Below, one piece after another: positions 24,072 through 35,997 of a DNA stretch of 64,000 bases. The number at the start of each line of letters is the position of its first letter. The stretch's first letter is position 1. A model generated the notes under the pieces. It saw only the letters and a program-made list of their open reading frames with translations, was not told where the DNA came from and made no database searches. The translations under genes were made by a program, and so were the position numbers. The DNA comes from Chlamydoabsidia padenii (taxonomy: Eukaryota; Mucoromycota; Mucoromycetes; Mucorales; Cunninghamellaceae), in contig JAIWND010000002.1 of the NCBI GenBank assembly GCA_025330725.1, forward strand, positions 2,080,957-2,144,956. Reading direction: 5' to 3'.

Positions 24072-26301
24072 CTAGGATGATTTTGGATCTTCTATAACCA
24101 TGGCGACGGAAATAGTTTCAGTGCTACTGTTTTCTCGAAGATGATTTGGTCGCCAATTCTTTGTAGGTGGATGCTTTTTTTTGGTTGGATCTTCCTCATC
24201 ATATATTATTTCAAGTGGTGATGATGGATTAGAATATGCTTCTGTACGTAACATGCGACCAGAGTAAACGAAGCTGAGAAGAACACATACTCCCGAGGTA
24301 GCCGCCTGGAAAATCAATCCTCGGTCCATATTGTTAGGAGGACTACCCATGGGATCTCTGAACCGATCCATCACAAGGACCAAAATGAAGCCAAAAACTT
24401 GGGCAATTTGCCATAACATCGAGGTTGATATCGATTCTGGGACGGGATAGGTTACTATTTTGGGAATGCATGGATATATCAGTTTTGAGTGAATCGATCA
24501 TGCTTCCTTCTTTTTCTTTTTCTTCTACCTTCAACACCAAGCTCCACCACTATAGGTACCATAAAAGACAAGAAAAACTGATTGAGTCCATTTACATAAA
24601 GGATAGCTGCAAAAGAATCTTGCTTGACTATCAATCACAAACAAAATTAATTGGAGTCGGGTTTTGAATTTGCATGAATGTCGGACTTACTTAAAAAGAT
24701 CATGGCGGTATAAGTACTACAAACCAAGGGAGCCATCAGTTTTAGGAAAAGGTTATGTTTCTTGGTTGAATCTAGTATTGGACCAGCAATTACTGATGTA
24801 AAGCGACAATTCCCCCAAAAAGGGTGATAGAAAATGAGTATGATGAGGTATGCGTGTGTGTGTGTGTGTTTTTGGGTGCAAGATCTTACAACAACCGAGA
24901 GTACCAGCGACCAATCCTACAGCGACAATGTTACCAGCCTGTGCATTAGTGTAACCATAAGGGGTGATAGCCTGATTGAATAATCCGCCCCAGGAAATCG
25001 ACAACCCGACATTGATACCGTGGATTCCACATAAGATCCAAAAATGAACATTCTTAATCAATGATAAAGTCCCTTGCCATAAGCTTGCTTTTTCTGTAAT
25101 AGCAGCAGGGTCACCTGTTTCATTAGTCATGAGCGTCCTTCTTTCAATAGAGGGTGGAGTAGGAGGAAGAGCCGGTAAAAACAATTGAGGAATTGAAGCT
25201 ACTGTAGCAATCACAGCTACCAGGATTACCTAATGATACCCAAAAAGGTAAAGACGGAACCTCAGAATAAGAGAAAAGGATGATAGTTGCATGATATTTT
25301 CTTCTCTTACCGTGAATTCAATTTCTTTTTCTCCCGTGGCCACGGCAGGCATTAGAAACATGGCAATGATACCTCCATAGTTGGATGCTGTATATGTATT
25401 GAATAGAAAAAAAATGAGTAAGAGTCAATTGTTATATATAATGTAATATCATTACCAACAAACATTCCTGCTGTAGCTCGTCTGTCTTCAGTAAACCAAA
25501 CAGCAGCAAACTAAAAAAGAAAATCGGGGGTTAAAAAAAGGGGTTAGTCTCCAATATGGTATGGATGATGATTCTTTACTTTTGTCATGATATTCAATGT
25601 GATGGGACTACTGATAGCAGCAATGATTTGTCCAACCATCAGTAAAGAAAAGGAATGAGGTTCCATTTTAACAGCAATCCAACGAATCCAACAACCAAGA
25701 GTAATGAGACCACCACCGATGATCAACTAGAATGGAAAAAAAAAAAAAAAAAAAAAAAAAAAACGAACAAAGATAAATTCTGGATGAGCGGGTTTTGAAA
25801 ATTAAAATTCATGCATGTTTTTTTTTGATTTACCGATTTCTTCACTCCCAATGATTCAAATAACCAAGAAGTAAAGAAACTGACTAGAATAAATACAACT
25901 GCTTGTACGTTGAATAACCAATTGATTGCAGTAAGATCCACATCAAGATATTTGGCAGTGACGACAGGGATGGGACTAAAGGTGTTATTATATATAGACA
26001 CGGCGGCCCTTAAAAGGACCAAAAAGAAAAGAGCCACCCATGCCATGGGGTATGTTTTACAATCGGCATGAGAGTGAAATGGTAATTGACTGGAGGAAGA
26101 CTGACGACGATGATTTTGGTTTTGCCGTGTCAACCAGGCCTTTAGTGATGATGAGGACGATCGTCTTATTTCTTCTTCTTCTACTGCTCCTTTCTTAATA
26201 TCTTCCATTGGAGTCAATGTGGTATGATTAGAATCATGGCCAATGGTGATTTGACTATGTATACTTGAGGCATAGTGTGGTGATGATGCTTCATTCTTCA
26301 T
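24072..26301 (-). CDS. MFS transporter, FLVCR-like
   Basis: Eight exons on the minus strand: 26301-25834, 25726-25580, 25510-25456, 25387-25311, 25229-24890, 24792-24691, 24606-24529 and 24454-24072, encoding 549 aa with about twelve membrane segments. A cytosolic Ser-rich N-terminus (~75 aa) precedes the first helix. Family landmarks are INWLFNVQAVVFILVSF, ASNYGGIIAMFLMPAVA in helix 5, a central loop with a PPTPPS motif, SWGGLFNQAITPYGYTNAQAG, and ELGVEVTYPVPESISTSMLW in helix 11, the strongest signature of the FLVCR/DIRC2 group. Vertebrate FLVCRs move heme or choline/ethanolamine; the substrate here is not predictable. Two introns carry copies of the recurrent GCGGG-TTTTGAAA motif. Confidence 0.88.
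24656..24678 (+). repeat. Composite motif copy inside a transporter intron
   Basis: GTCGGGTTTTGAA followed after three bases by GCATGAA, inside intron 24690-24607 of the FLVCR-like gene. Confidence 0.6.
25788..25814 (+). repeat. Composite motif copy inside a transporter intron
   Basis: GCGGGTTTTGAAA with TTCATGC seven bases further on, inside the first intron (25833-25727) of the FLVCR-like gene, beside an A run of ~26 bases. Confidence 0.65.
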
Positions 26302-26565
26302 GTTATATATATATGTGTGTGGTTTAAAACTAGATGGGGTATGACCAAGTGAAAAAGAAAAAGAGATTAGGAGAGATAGGCAAAGCGATGAACTCGAGAA
26401 AAAAAAAACCCTTTAAATGAAGAGGAGGAAAAAGTTAAACTCAAAAAAAAAATGATAGATGGTGTAGCGTGCATTAAAATCAATCTCTAGTCGGCTTCTT
26501 ATCCTCCTTGCAGTAAAACGATATATTGGTTAGTATGAATATTCGGGCAAGATATCAATTACTAT

Positions 26566-26640
26566 TTAAGACTCTCTTTTGACCCTGTCATTCCGATTCT
26601 GTATCCGAGAATCAACCACTTTGGACACTCCATATTCCTT
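26566..26640 (-). pseudogene. Possible decayed transposase helix-turn-helix fragment
   Basis: A minus-strand frame contains DQLGKEYGVSKVVDSRIQNR followed by basic residues. The LxKEYGVSKxxVxxIxxNRD-like spacing resembles the DNA-binding helix-turn-helix of pogo/CENP-B-type transposases. No DDE domain, terminal inverted repeats or longer open frame is visible, so at most this is a remnant, and chance similarity over ~25 residues cannot be excluded. Confidence 0.22.
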
Positions 26641-27368
26641 GCCCAGTTGGTCTGGGAGAGAAAGGGAGAAAATGACAGGTTGGTTACACAGCGGTGTTTG
26701 AATAATTTCCCAACCACTTGTTCGATTGTTCTGTTTCTTCTTCCATATCTTGAGACAATATGACATGAATACTTTTAGATAGGTACTAAATATTGACACT
26801 CATTTATTCTATGATGTTGAATATGAAAAAGAAGGGTCACTCTCCGTCATTTCAATTTATACTCGAGTCATTGAACCAAACAATCATTCAAAGCTATTAC
26901 AAACTTACTAACATATGTAGCCATCAAGTCGATAGCCTTTTTACTGGAACAAAAAAAGGTCGAATAAGCCCGACCGCGATGATTCTTCTTTTGCATTGAC
27001 TGAGCCGAGTACCCGACCATGAAACTTTTTTGTCTAATGCATTTGCACTCAGATGACTTTTTTTTTTTTCAGGTTATTAATTTTTTCCTTTTTAATTCGG
27101 TCTCATGTCCGGTAATAATATATCTTTCGTACGTGTCGCAAACGGAATTCACTTCGGGTTCATACGATCGAGTTCTTATTTTGGAGCTATTCGAAAGGCG
27201 CCTCCTCCGAAGACTTGGGACGTCTCAGTGTTATGTAAATCCACTAGTATCTTTCTCTTTCTTTCTCTCTCTCTTTCTTTGATTTTATGACATGAAGAAA
27301 CAGATCTAGAAGATGTAGAGAGTGATATGCCAAATTGACCTTGTCAAAAAGAGCATTGATGGATCAAA

Positions 27369-27420
27369 GCGGGGTTTGGATTTCAAGTCCCGTTTTTTTT
27401 TTTTTTTTTTTGCATGAATG
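27369..27420 (+). repeat. Composite motif copy with T run
   Basis: GCGGGGTTTGGATTTC, a ~20-base T run, then GCATGAATG. Confidence 0.55.
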
Positions 27421-28428
27421 AAATAATGAACTTCTCACCGTACTTGATAAAAGTACATTGACATTATGATAATGGACTAAAAAGAAGAATCAAACCTATT
27501 AATTCAAGAGTTTATTCCTTGTTCAGATTATGTCCGACCTTTTTGGAAAAAGACTACCTACATGTCTCCATTTCGCCTCACCTTTTTACCCATGGAGTAG
27601 AAAGTCAAAAAGGAGTAATGGGAATAAAATCATGTTTCAGAGAAGGCATCAGGTGTCCCGAAATGGTAATCACGGGTATCTTCTTTGGAAACCCGGATGA
27701 ATTTTGCATATCTTCTCAAACTGGGCCCTCCTTATTTCAAACACCTGACGTGGCCCGAATTTCCCTGAATTGTGATCTTGACGACAGGTTTATCAATGAT
27801 GTTATTTTTCCCTTCCAAATTCCTGTTAAAAAGCATTAAAAGACCCCAACCACAAAGTATATCATCATCGATGATGGTATCCCTGCATCGTAAAAGTGAC
27901 AGGTCTTCATTAAAGACCCCTGGGATTGTAAAAGTATATGTAAAAATGTTTTGTTTTATTTATTATAAAGTAACTATATTATCTATATCTACAGTTACTA
28001 TAAACCTAAAGTATGCCGGGATTAATCAACGAATTGGAGTCAGTGGAGGAGAGTTCACCCAGTTAAACTTTTTATTTTATTTTATCATCTATTCCAACCA
28101 TGTTTGTCAATATATCAGAAGGTTGATAAGTATTATCATGAGCAACAGTGAATCTACTGAACCTATTTTCCCACCTATATCTTACCTTTTTCCATCAAAC
28201 ACCCAATGCAACGTCATATCCATCATAGCCAAGTGCGTCCTACCAGACTATGTATACTATGGTTAAGGTAAGGAGTGTAGTTTATTAAAGTAAAAGGGAT
28301 AATGTTCATTAAAAGTAAAATGGAGGAGTGTGAATGGGTATAATACAGCCAAATCCGAAAATATGACCATCACCTAAACCGGGTATATGTAAGCTAATGT
28401 CAAAGTAAAAAGAAGGTATGGTAAAGTC

Positions 28429-29104
28429 TTACAGGATGGCCGTGATCGTAGAATAACCGCCTACTATTACCACCAAGATATGTATTAGAGCCCATAAGAA
28501 TGGTATCCAAGTATTCATGACAAAGAAGCCAGTGCTATAAACAAAAGCAAGAGCCACACCTAAAATATCATAATATATAAAAAAAGTCTGTTAATTTATA
28601 ATATATATCCCCCACGTTGCCGTTTTCACTTACCAACAATACTACCAATGACAAAGGATGCCAAAGCACCACCAAACGCAAATATAAAGGGAATCAGGAT
28701 AAGTATATACCAAGGCAATGTTCGCGATTTGGCCATTGTGGAAAGTGCGAGAAGACCTATGATAATATGATTAAAGAAGAAGAAGTTAGTAGATCAGCCA
28801 AAGGGGGGAGATGGGATTAATCACACAAAAATTTTTACCTGCAGGAATGTAAACCACCAAAGAAAAAAGGACAGACCAAATCATAGTAAAAAGCCATATA
28901 TCTATAAATCGAAGTTGTTTAGTATCTTATAATATGATATCTCTTCTTCTTTTTTTTATTTTTATGTTCCTTACCATTTAGATAATACAAAGTGTGCGAG
29001 AGATCCCTGACTTGATAGATTGGATCATAACCTGGTCCGAAAGGCCAGTATAAAGAGGGCCAATTTGGTGAGCTATGATATTCGCTAGGTACTCTATCAG
29101 ACAT
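28429..29104 (-). CDS. TMEM170-like multi-pass membrane protein
   Basis: Four exons on the minus strand, 29104-28975, 28901-28839, 28756-28634 and 28559-28429, encode 148 aa. A ~40-residue hydrophilic N-terminus is followed by three membrane segments: WLFTMIWSVLFSLVVYIPAG running into LLALSTM, then ILILIPFIFAFGGALASFV, then a C-terminal helix pair WALIHILVVIVGG. The PAGLLAL motif after the first helix and the Gly/Ala-rich second helix match the TMEM170 family, whose animal members shape ER and nuclear envelope membranes. Function in fungi is not established. All junctions keep phase 1. Divergent from HIS4 with 592 bp between the starts. Confidence 0.78.
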
Positions 29105-29696
29105 TAAAAAAAGTGTATGTAGATGTAGGCAAAAGAAGGAGGAAAAGAAAAAAAGAAAAAGAAAGGTCAAAGAAATGGGAAAAAAGCGGAATTTGAAAAA
29201 TTGATAACAAGGACCCAAAAAAGTCCCGCGCCAAACATGCATTCCTTTTGATGATTACAAAAACCCATCATTTCAATAGACCATTCTTATATATCCTTTT
29301 GGAAAGAGAGAGACAAATTACATTATAAATCAGGGTCTTTTTGTTTTGAACTCTTTTACTATAGCCTACTGATTGTTTCAATATTTAAACTACTCTTTTG
29401 TAATCCCTATAATTTATTGTCATTCCCAGTTTAAATCTGACACTTTACCATTATTAAAGAAAACAGTATGTTTATGCAGTAAGATCTGAACAGGTTGACG
29501 TCTTTGCATTCATTCATTTTTGATATGCAAATTTTTCAAATCCCGACGCTTTACTCTTTTTTTTTTTTTTTTTTTTTTTTTTTGGGTCAGTTTTACTTGG
29601 TGACTACCGATGATTCATATAATTTGGAATGCCGATTATCTATTTCCATCTTTTTCTTTCCTCTTTTTTCTTTTAACCATTGTAACCACCACACAC
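29105..29696. promoter_or_regulatory. Divergent upstream region, TMEM170-like / HIS4
   Basis: 592 bp. It holds a motif copy TTTCAAATCCCGAC (29535-29547) next to a 25-base T run (29559-29583), and ATGATTCAT at 29610-29618, one base off the Gcn4/Cpc1 consensus ATGACTCAT, about 80 bp before the HIS4 ATG. Amino-acid control of HIS4 through this site is inference. Confidence 0.35.
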
Positions 29697-32391
29697 ATGT
29701 TTATACCTTCACTTGACTTGGCTGATTCCTCACAGTCATCACTTCACCAATCTATTGGTTATATCGGTACTGCTTTACTTCGTAATGCAACTATCGAAAA
29801 CATCAAGATCTTGATTGATCAAACTGGCTCCACCGGCTACTGGGCACCTGCTAACACTTTGGACGAAGCGATTCAACTCTGGGATGCTGGAATTTACAAG
29901 GTGGTATTCCCTGCTTCTGTTTATACCGACCTTAAAGAAGACCTGAAGGATATTGCTCAAGACCGAATTGCCCTGTCTGCTTCCATTGATGCCTCCTTCT
30001 CAACTGACGTTCTATTTGACACTTCTGCCATGGTGATCACAATGGATACTACTCTCGAACATTTACTGGAACAAAAGTCATTTATTGAATCGGTTACGGA
30101 ATGGAAGAAGTCTCTCTTACCTCAAGGTGGTTCTCGACGGCTGGTTGTTGAATTAAAGGGAACCACTTCTTTGGGCATCATTGTCGCTTTACAACAAGCC
30201 GGTCTCGACACATTGGTCAACGCTTCTCAACTCACAACGTCATTGGAACCAACAGGAAATGATATCAATATTGGTCAGGCTTTTATGACTTGTGCTACGA
30301 CTGATCGACCTGATGGTTTGTTTGCAACTTTGGTAGTGGATGAACTCAATAATGCTTTGGGTTTGGTTTACTCAAGTGTTCACAGTGTGGCGGAATCTAT
30401 TCGAACTGGTAAAGGTGTCTTTCAAAGTCGGGCTCGCGGTTTGTGGTACAAGGGTGCTACTTCTGGTGCTACTCAAACTTTGAAACATGTTGATTATGAT
30501 TGTGATGGTGATGCTTTACGCTTTGTTGTTGAACAGCATGGTGCTGGTAAGGAACAAAAGGATGACAGTAAAAAGAAAAAGACAACTCACTTTTATTCAT
30601 CTTGATTTGTAGGTTTTTGTCACTTGAACACTCGTACCTGTTTTGGTCAAGATGCTGGGTTATCTGGTTTGCAAAAAACACTTCAAGATCGCAAGGTGAA
30701 TGCTCCTCAAGGCTCTTATACTTCACGGCTCTTTAACGATCCTCAACTTTTACGCGCCAAGATTATGGAAGAAGCTGAAGAACTTTGTGATGCTACGGAC
30801 AAGGATGAAATTGCCTGGGAAGCTGCTGATTTGATCTATTTTGCCCTGACCAAGTGTATCAGTGCTGGTGTAACTTTGGCTGATGTGGAAAAGAATCTCG
30901 ACAAGAAGGCTCGCAAGATTACTCGTCGTGCTGGTAATGCTAAACCCAAGTGGACTGCTCCTGCCCCTGCTCCTGCCCCTGCTCCTGCTGATGGACGTAT
31001 ACAAATGGAAAAGTACTCATTGGACAACATCTCTGAAGAAAAACAAGCAGAACTCCTTCTTCGTCCTATCATTGACTCGACTGAAATTACAGCTCGGGTA
31101 ACACCTATCATGAAGGATGTACGTGAACGTGGGGATAAGGCTCTTATTGATCTGACCAAGAAATTTGATCGGGTGGAACTGAAAACACCTACCATCAAGG
31201 CACCCTTCCCTCCTGAATTAATGCAATTGGAACCCAAGACCAAGGCCGCCATCGATCAAGCTTACGCCAATATTTACAAATTCCATGATGCTCAAATGGA
31301 TCGTGAAACGCTGGTTGTGGAAACAATGCCTGGTGTAGTCTGCTCTCGATTTGCTCGCCCTATTGAACGTGTGGGTCTGTACGTGCCTGGTGGTACAGCC
31401 GTGTTACCTTCTACTACTCTCATGCTTGGTATTCCTGCCAAGGTGGCTGGCTGCTCTGAAATCGTGATTGCCACTCCTCCTCGTCCTGATGGTAGCGTTG
31501 TTCCTGAAGTGATGTATGTGGCCCATAAAGTTGGTGCTACTCATATCGTCCTTGCTGGTGGTGCTCAAGCGGTTGCGGCTATGGCTTATGGTACCGAAAC
31601 CGTGCCCAAGGTGGACAAGATCTGCGGTCCTGGTAATCAATATGTGACAGCTGCCAAGATGCTTGCTCAAAACGATACATCTTGCCTTGTATCCATCGAC
31701 ATGCCTGCTGGTCCCTCTGAAGTATTAGTGATTGCGGACAAGAACTGTAATCCTGCCTATGTTGCTGCCGATCTTTTGTCTCAAGCTGAACATGGTGCTG
31801 ATTCTCAAGTGGTTTTATTGGCAGTGGATATGACGGACGATCAACTGGCGGCCATCGAAGACCAAGTGCATGACCAAGCTATGAAACTTCCTCGGGTAGA
31901 TATTGTGCGCCAATCTATTCCTAAATCTTACTCTCTCCGTGTCAATACACTGGAAGAAGCTACTCGATTCTCCAACAACTACGCCCCCGAACATTTGATC
32001 TTACACATTGATAACGCTAGGGATCTGGTACAACACATCACTAATGCCGGTAGTGTCTTTGTCGGTGCTTATTCTCCTGAAAGGTAATTAGATAAACGAA
32101 GGCGGGGGGGGAAGAAATAAAATTTACCCAAAATAATGTAACTCACACACACATTATCATAGTATGGGTGATTATGCTTCAGGTACCAATCACACATTGC
32201 CTACTTATGGTTACTCTCGTATGTATTCTGGGGTAAACACATTGACCTTTGTCAAGCATATTACTTCTCAAGAATTAACTGCTGATGGTTTGGACAAGCT
32301 TGGTGATTCTGTAATGCAATTGGCCTCGATTGAAGGATTGGAAGCTCACAGGAATGCTGTCGCTATCCGTGTGGCCGATATTCGGAAGTAA
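29697..32391 (+). CDS. HIS4: HIS4 trifunctional histidine biosynthesis enzyme
   Basis: Three exons, 29697-30546, 30613-32083 and 32163-32391, encode 849 aa. Domain order is as in fungal His4. Residues ~1-220 are the fungal N-terminal extension. Phosphoribosyl-AMP cyclohydrolase follows at ~225-305, with [22 protein letters not shown] and CHLNTRTCF (metal-binding Asp and Cys). Phosphoribosyl-ATP pyrophosphohydrolase is at ~315-405, with KIMEEAEEL and EAADLIYF. Histidinol dehydrogenase is at ~430-845, with [45 protein letters not shown] and NYAPEHL. The three activities catalyse steps 2, 3 and 9-10 of histidine synthesis. [11 protein letters not shown] linker joins the hydrolase and dehydrogenase parts. 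AATAAA at 32520-32525. Confidence 0.97.
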
Positions 32392-32928
32392 ATGTAGAAT
32401 TACTAGTTGTTAGTCTACCCCTAGTCTCTTGTACTTGTCTGTACACTTTTTTTTTTTTTTTTTTTTTTTTTTTTGTTGAAAATATCTTTATCTTTATCTT
32501 TGTAATTACTCTTGTATGTAATAAAAGTTTGGTTTATGCAAATGTATCATAATTTGACTGATCAACTGTCAAAAATATCCATCAGATTATATTTTTTAAC
32601 ATCCGCCTGGCCAATGGGTGACGTTGGGAATCCGCCTGGCTCCTGTGACTTCAAGGGAGCTGGTATTTTTTTTTTTTTTAAACTTGCTTCTCTTCTTTCC
32701 CTTACCCCACTCCTTTTTATTTTTTATTTGTTGATCCTCTGCTCGGTTTTTGACCTTGACGTGGCTATTCTCTACTTCCTTCTATCCATCCCCTTTACAC
32801 CCTCCTCCTCTTTTGTCCTTATAACATAAAAAGCATATTTTGTTTATACAAGGCAAGTCGATTGAACTTTTTGATACACGTGGAATATTAACCTCACTAA
32901 AACATTCTTTTTGTTTACAATAGACACC
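32392..32928. other. Intergenic HIS4 to MIC60
   Basis: 537 bp: HIS4 3' region with a ~28-base T run (32447-32474), then a C/T-rich promoter for MIC60. A repeated CCGCCTGGC occurs at 32603-32611 and 32631-32639. No gene seen. Confidence 0.45.
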
Positions 32929-34839
32929 ATGCTTCGAGCCTCAAAATTATGTCAAAACTCTATTAGATCAGCTAGTCAACAACGTGTAGGCTCTTTGATT
33001 GCCAAGGTAATAATAATAATAATAATATTGAAAAACAACAATAACCAAGTGGATACTAATGAACATCGTTTATTACAATTATTGATATAATTCGACATTA
33101 GCGTATGGAAACGACGACGACGACGACGACGACGACTGCAGAAACCACCACAACAAGCAAGAAGGGCTCCATTGGTAAAAAGTTACTAGGGTTGGCGTTT
33201 GTTACTGGTGCTTCTTACGGAGGTGCTGTATATTATGCTTTGAACGACGATGATTTCCGCCGGACTTTTACAACCCATGTCCCTGGTGGTATGGAATCTG
33301 TGACATTTGTGGAAGACTTGAAGGCCAACAATGACTTGCATAACTATCAAGACCAAGCGACAAATTACAAGAAACAAGCAGAAGGATATTTGACAGTGGC
33401 CAAGGATGCAGCCAATAATGCTTATGATTACGCCACCGACACTTACTCAAAATTGACTGGAGCGACTGAACCACCAAAATTGAAGACCAACATTCCCACC
33501 TCATCAACACCTGTCGTATCAACACTTCCTGGACATACCAACACACACGATGGGATTCTCACCTCTGATAAAGCAAATACCACCACACCTGTAGTCACTG
33601 CTGTCATCGACCGACCTCCTCCTATTCTTGTCAAACGTGTACCTTCCGATCATGCTGTGGTGCGTGAATTATCTCGTGTGGTGACCGAACTGGCTTCCAT
33701 TCTCAACGATGCCGGTTTGGCCAATGCTGGGCGTGATATTCTTACTCAAGCAGAAGATCAACTACGACAATTGAATGCACGCTACCAAGCTCTGGACAAG
33801 GAACAAGAAATGGTGTTGGAAGGATTACAACAGTTGAAGAACAAGGCGGACGGTGTGGAAAAGGGACTCGATCGATTACATGGTCAAGTCAAAGACGCAC
33901 TGGTATCAACACATGCCGCCACAGGAGACAAGATCAAGACCAAGGAGGCCCAAGTACAACAAGATTCAGAAGCCGCTCGTGAACAACTCAAGCAATCCTT
34001 CTCTGATCTTCTTGTGACCGAACTCGGTGCTCAAAAACAACAATTGGAACGTGAACGTGCGGAAGCATTAATGGAACAAGCTGCCGAACTCAAGCGACTC
34101 TTTGTACGTGATGTCAAGATGTTGGTGGAACGTGAACGTGCTGGTCGACTTGCTAAACTGGACACCATTGCTCAACGATTCCAATCCATTGAACAATCTT
34201 CGTTACAGAATGCTTTGGCTTTAGATAATGCTCGACAAACGCATCAACTCTATGTGGCTCTTAGTGCGGTTCAAGACGCTGTGGGTACTCATTTCAAGCA
34301 ACCTTTTGTCGATGAATGGGAAGCCTTGCGCCAGGGTGCTCAACATGATGAAGGACTCGTCAAGATCTTGGGCTCGATTCCTCGGGACACTGTGGAAGAG
34401 GGTATTGCATCCGTGGGTGAATTGGCCGCTCGATTTGATACGGTGGCTGATCAAGTCCGTCGGGTGGCTCTCGTTCCTGAAAACGGTGGATTTGGTGCTC
34501 ATATCGTAAGCTTTATTATGTCAAAACTCCTATTCAAGAAACAAGGGTTGGTAGAAGGTGATGATGTGGAAGCGGTTTTGGCTCGATCAACATATTATTT
34601 GCAAAAGAACGACTTGGAAAATGCTGCTCGTGAATTGAATCAATTGCAAGGCTGGCCCAAGAAATTGGCGTGTGGATGGATTGTCGCTGCTAGACAACAC
34701 TTGGAGCTGAAACAAGCTTTAGAGGTAATGAAAAGAAACGATACGTGGAAAAGAAAAGGACATCAGTGTACTAATCAACCCATTTCATGTGTAGATTGTT
34801 GAATCTAAAGTGATTCTTTCCAGTTTGGCGGATGCTTAA
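32929..34839 (+). CDS. MIC60: MICOS subunit Mic60/mitofilin
   Basis: Three exons, 32929-33006, 33102-34724 and 34795-34839, encode 581 aa. Exon 1 gives MLRASKLCQNSIRSASQQR, a classic mitochondrial presequence (Arg/Ser-rich, no acidic residues). A Thr run (33105-33160) precedes the inner-membrane anchor LLGLAFVTGASYGGAVYYA at about residues 54-72. A long coiled coil covers roughly residues 210-370. The C-terminal mitofilin signature region follows, with LARSTYYLQKNDLENAAREL and a tail ending ESKVILSSLADA. Mic60 shapes cristae junctions in the inner membrane. The second intron donor is GTAATG; reading through it would end the protein early, so the last exon is supported by the conserved end. 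AATAAA at 35017-35022. Confidence 0.93.
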
Positions 34840-34861
34840 AGACCCCTCCCTCTCTCTCTCT

Positions 34862-34902
<41 letters not shown>

Positions 34903-35164
34903 TATACACTCTCTCCCATCCTTGTTATCTTTATCTTTATTTTTTTTTAGGGCTTTAGAATATTTCTATCTCATATACACCAAATCTTTTTTGTTTTATC
35001 CATGTCTTTTGTGTTGAATAAACAAACCAACTACCAACCATGTCTTTATAAATGATGCATGATGAAAATGGGGTGGGCTGTCGGGGGTTGAATATGTTTT
35101 TACTTTTTTTTTTTTTTTTTTGCTGGGTCGCTCTCTCTCTCTCTTCCAATTCAATCCAATCGAC
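34840..35164. other. Intergenic MIC60 to RNase P subunit gene
   Basis: 325 bp of C/T-rich DNA with two T runs (34866-34897, 35104-35120) and a CT microsatellite directly before the next start. No gene seen. Confidence 0.45.
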
Positions 35165-35851
35165 ATGGGCAAACAAAAAAGCAAACTACCAGCAAAGACA
35201 CAACAACACATACGTATGAACTTTTTATGCCAAGCAGCTAATCTTATGGCGGCACTATCAAAACCGATACCGCCACCAACAAAAATCTCATCCAATCATC
35301 AACCGCTTCCTAATCGTAACCAACTCATCTGGCAACAAGATCCTCAAGGTTATCACGCCCTTAGCCGATATTATAATACCACCATGAAAAAGATTGGACA
35401 AAGAATGGTATTACGACTGTAATGTATAGAGGGGGGGGGAAACTTGATCATGACAGACAGATCTGAACGCACGCTTACTCTTCTTTTTTTTTGATAGAGA
35501 TCCTCAATTGAAACGTAGTATTTGTAAACGATGCAGCACTTCATTGATACCAGCCATGACTTCGACGATTCGAATTCATTGTAAGTGATTACTAATGCAT
35601 ACACAACTGGAAATTGATCTTCCTCTTTGATTTTATGCATAGCACGCCCTGAAACAGCAACGGTAACAAGCTGCAATATATGTGGTGAAAGAAAACGCTG
35701 GGTGGCTCGACCTGATCATCAACTTTTTACTGATCGACCTGACATTCATTACAACCGGTCCACAAGCGACGATGAAGACTTTGACGACCAACAAGCAATG
35801 AAGCGGGTGGTTGATGTAGATCAAGACACCTCCACCACCAAGACCTCATAG
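35165..35851 (+). CDS. RPR2: RNase P / MRP subunit Rpr2/Rpp21/Snm1 family
   Basis: Three exons, 35165-35418, 35498-35580 and 35643-35851, encode 181 aa. Helical N-terminus (QQHIRMNFLCQAANLMAAL) is followed by a Y..M.KIG..MVLRLDP stretch and the zinc ribbon: CKRC at residues 94-97 and CNIC at 123-126, spanning the family motif SICKRCSTSLIPAMT. These are the metal ligands of the Rpr2 domain, which helps pre-tRNA or pre-rRNA cleavage in the nucleus. The last ~50 residues are acidic and probably disordered. Whether it serves RNase P (Rpr2) or MRP (Snm1) cannot be decided here. It converges with HFD1, stop codons 146 bp apart. Confidence 0.87.
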
Positions 35852-35933
35852 ATTAGATATTACTACCCATCCTTCCCCCCTTCCCATAGATTAGTCATTA
35901 TTACCCACATAAAAGCCCTAGATTTTATTGATA

Positions 35934-35951
35934 TTAATAAATTTGATTTGT
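35934..35951. terminator. Bidirectional polyadenylation signal
   Basis: TTTATTGATATTAATAAA reads as AATAAA on both strands: plus at 35946-35951 for the RNase P gene, minus at 35934-35939 for HFD1. It sits in the 146-bp convergent gap. Confidence 0.7.
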
Positions 35952-35997
35952 ACATACATATAACATGATAATAAAAACCAATCTATTCTATTATAAT

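Larger units (their letters stand above)
26302..28428. other. Intergenic, transporter to TMEM170-like gene
   Basis: 2.1 kb without a supported gene. A possible transposase relic lies at 26566-26640 (minus). A motif copy GCGGGGTTTGGA (27369-27380) is followed by a T run and GCATGAATG (27412-27420). A 106-codon frame at 27519-27839 has no recognisable features. The minus-strand AATAAA at 28281-28286 belongs to the TMEM170-like gene. Confidence 0.4.

Noticed and set aside
27519..27839. 106-codon plus-strand frame
   Set aside because: No features beyond an open frame; no promoter or polyadenylation layout that fits.
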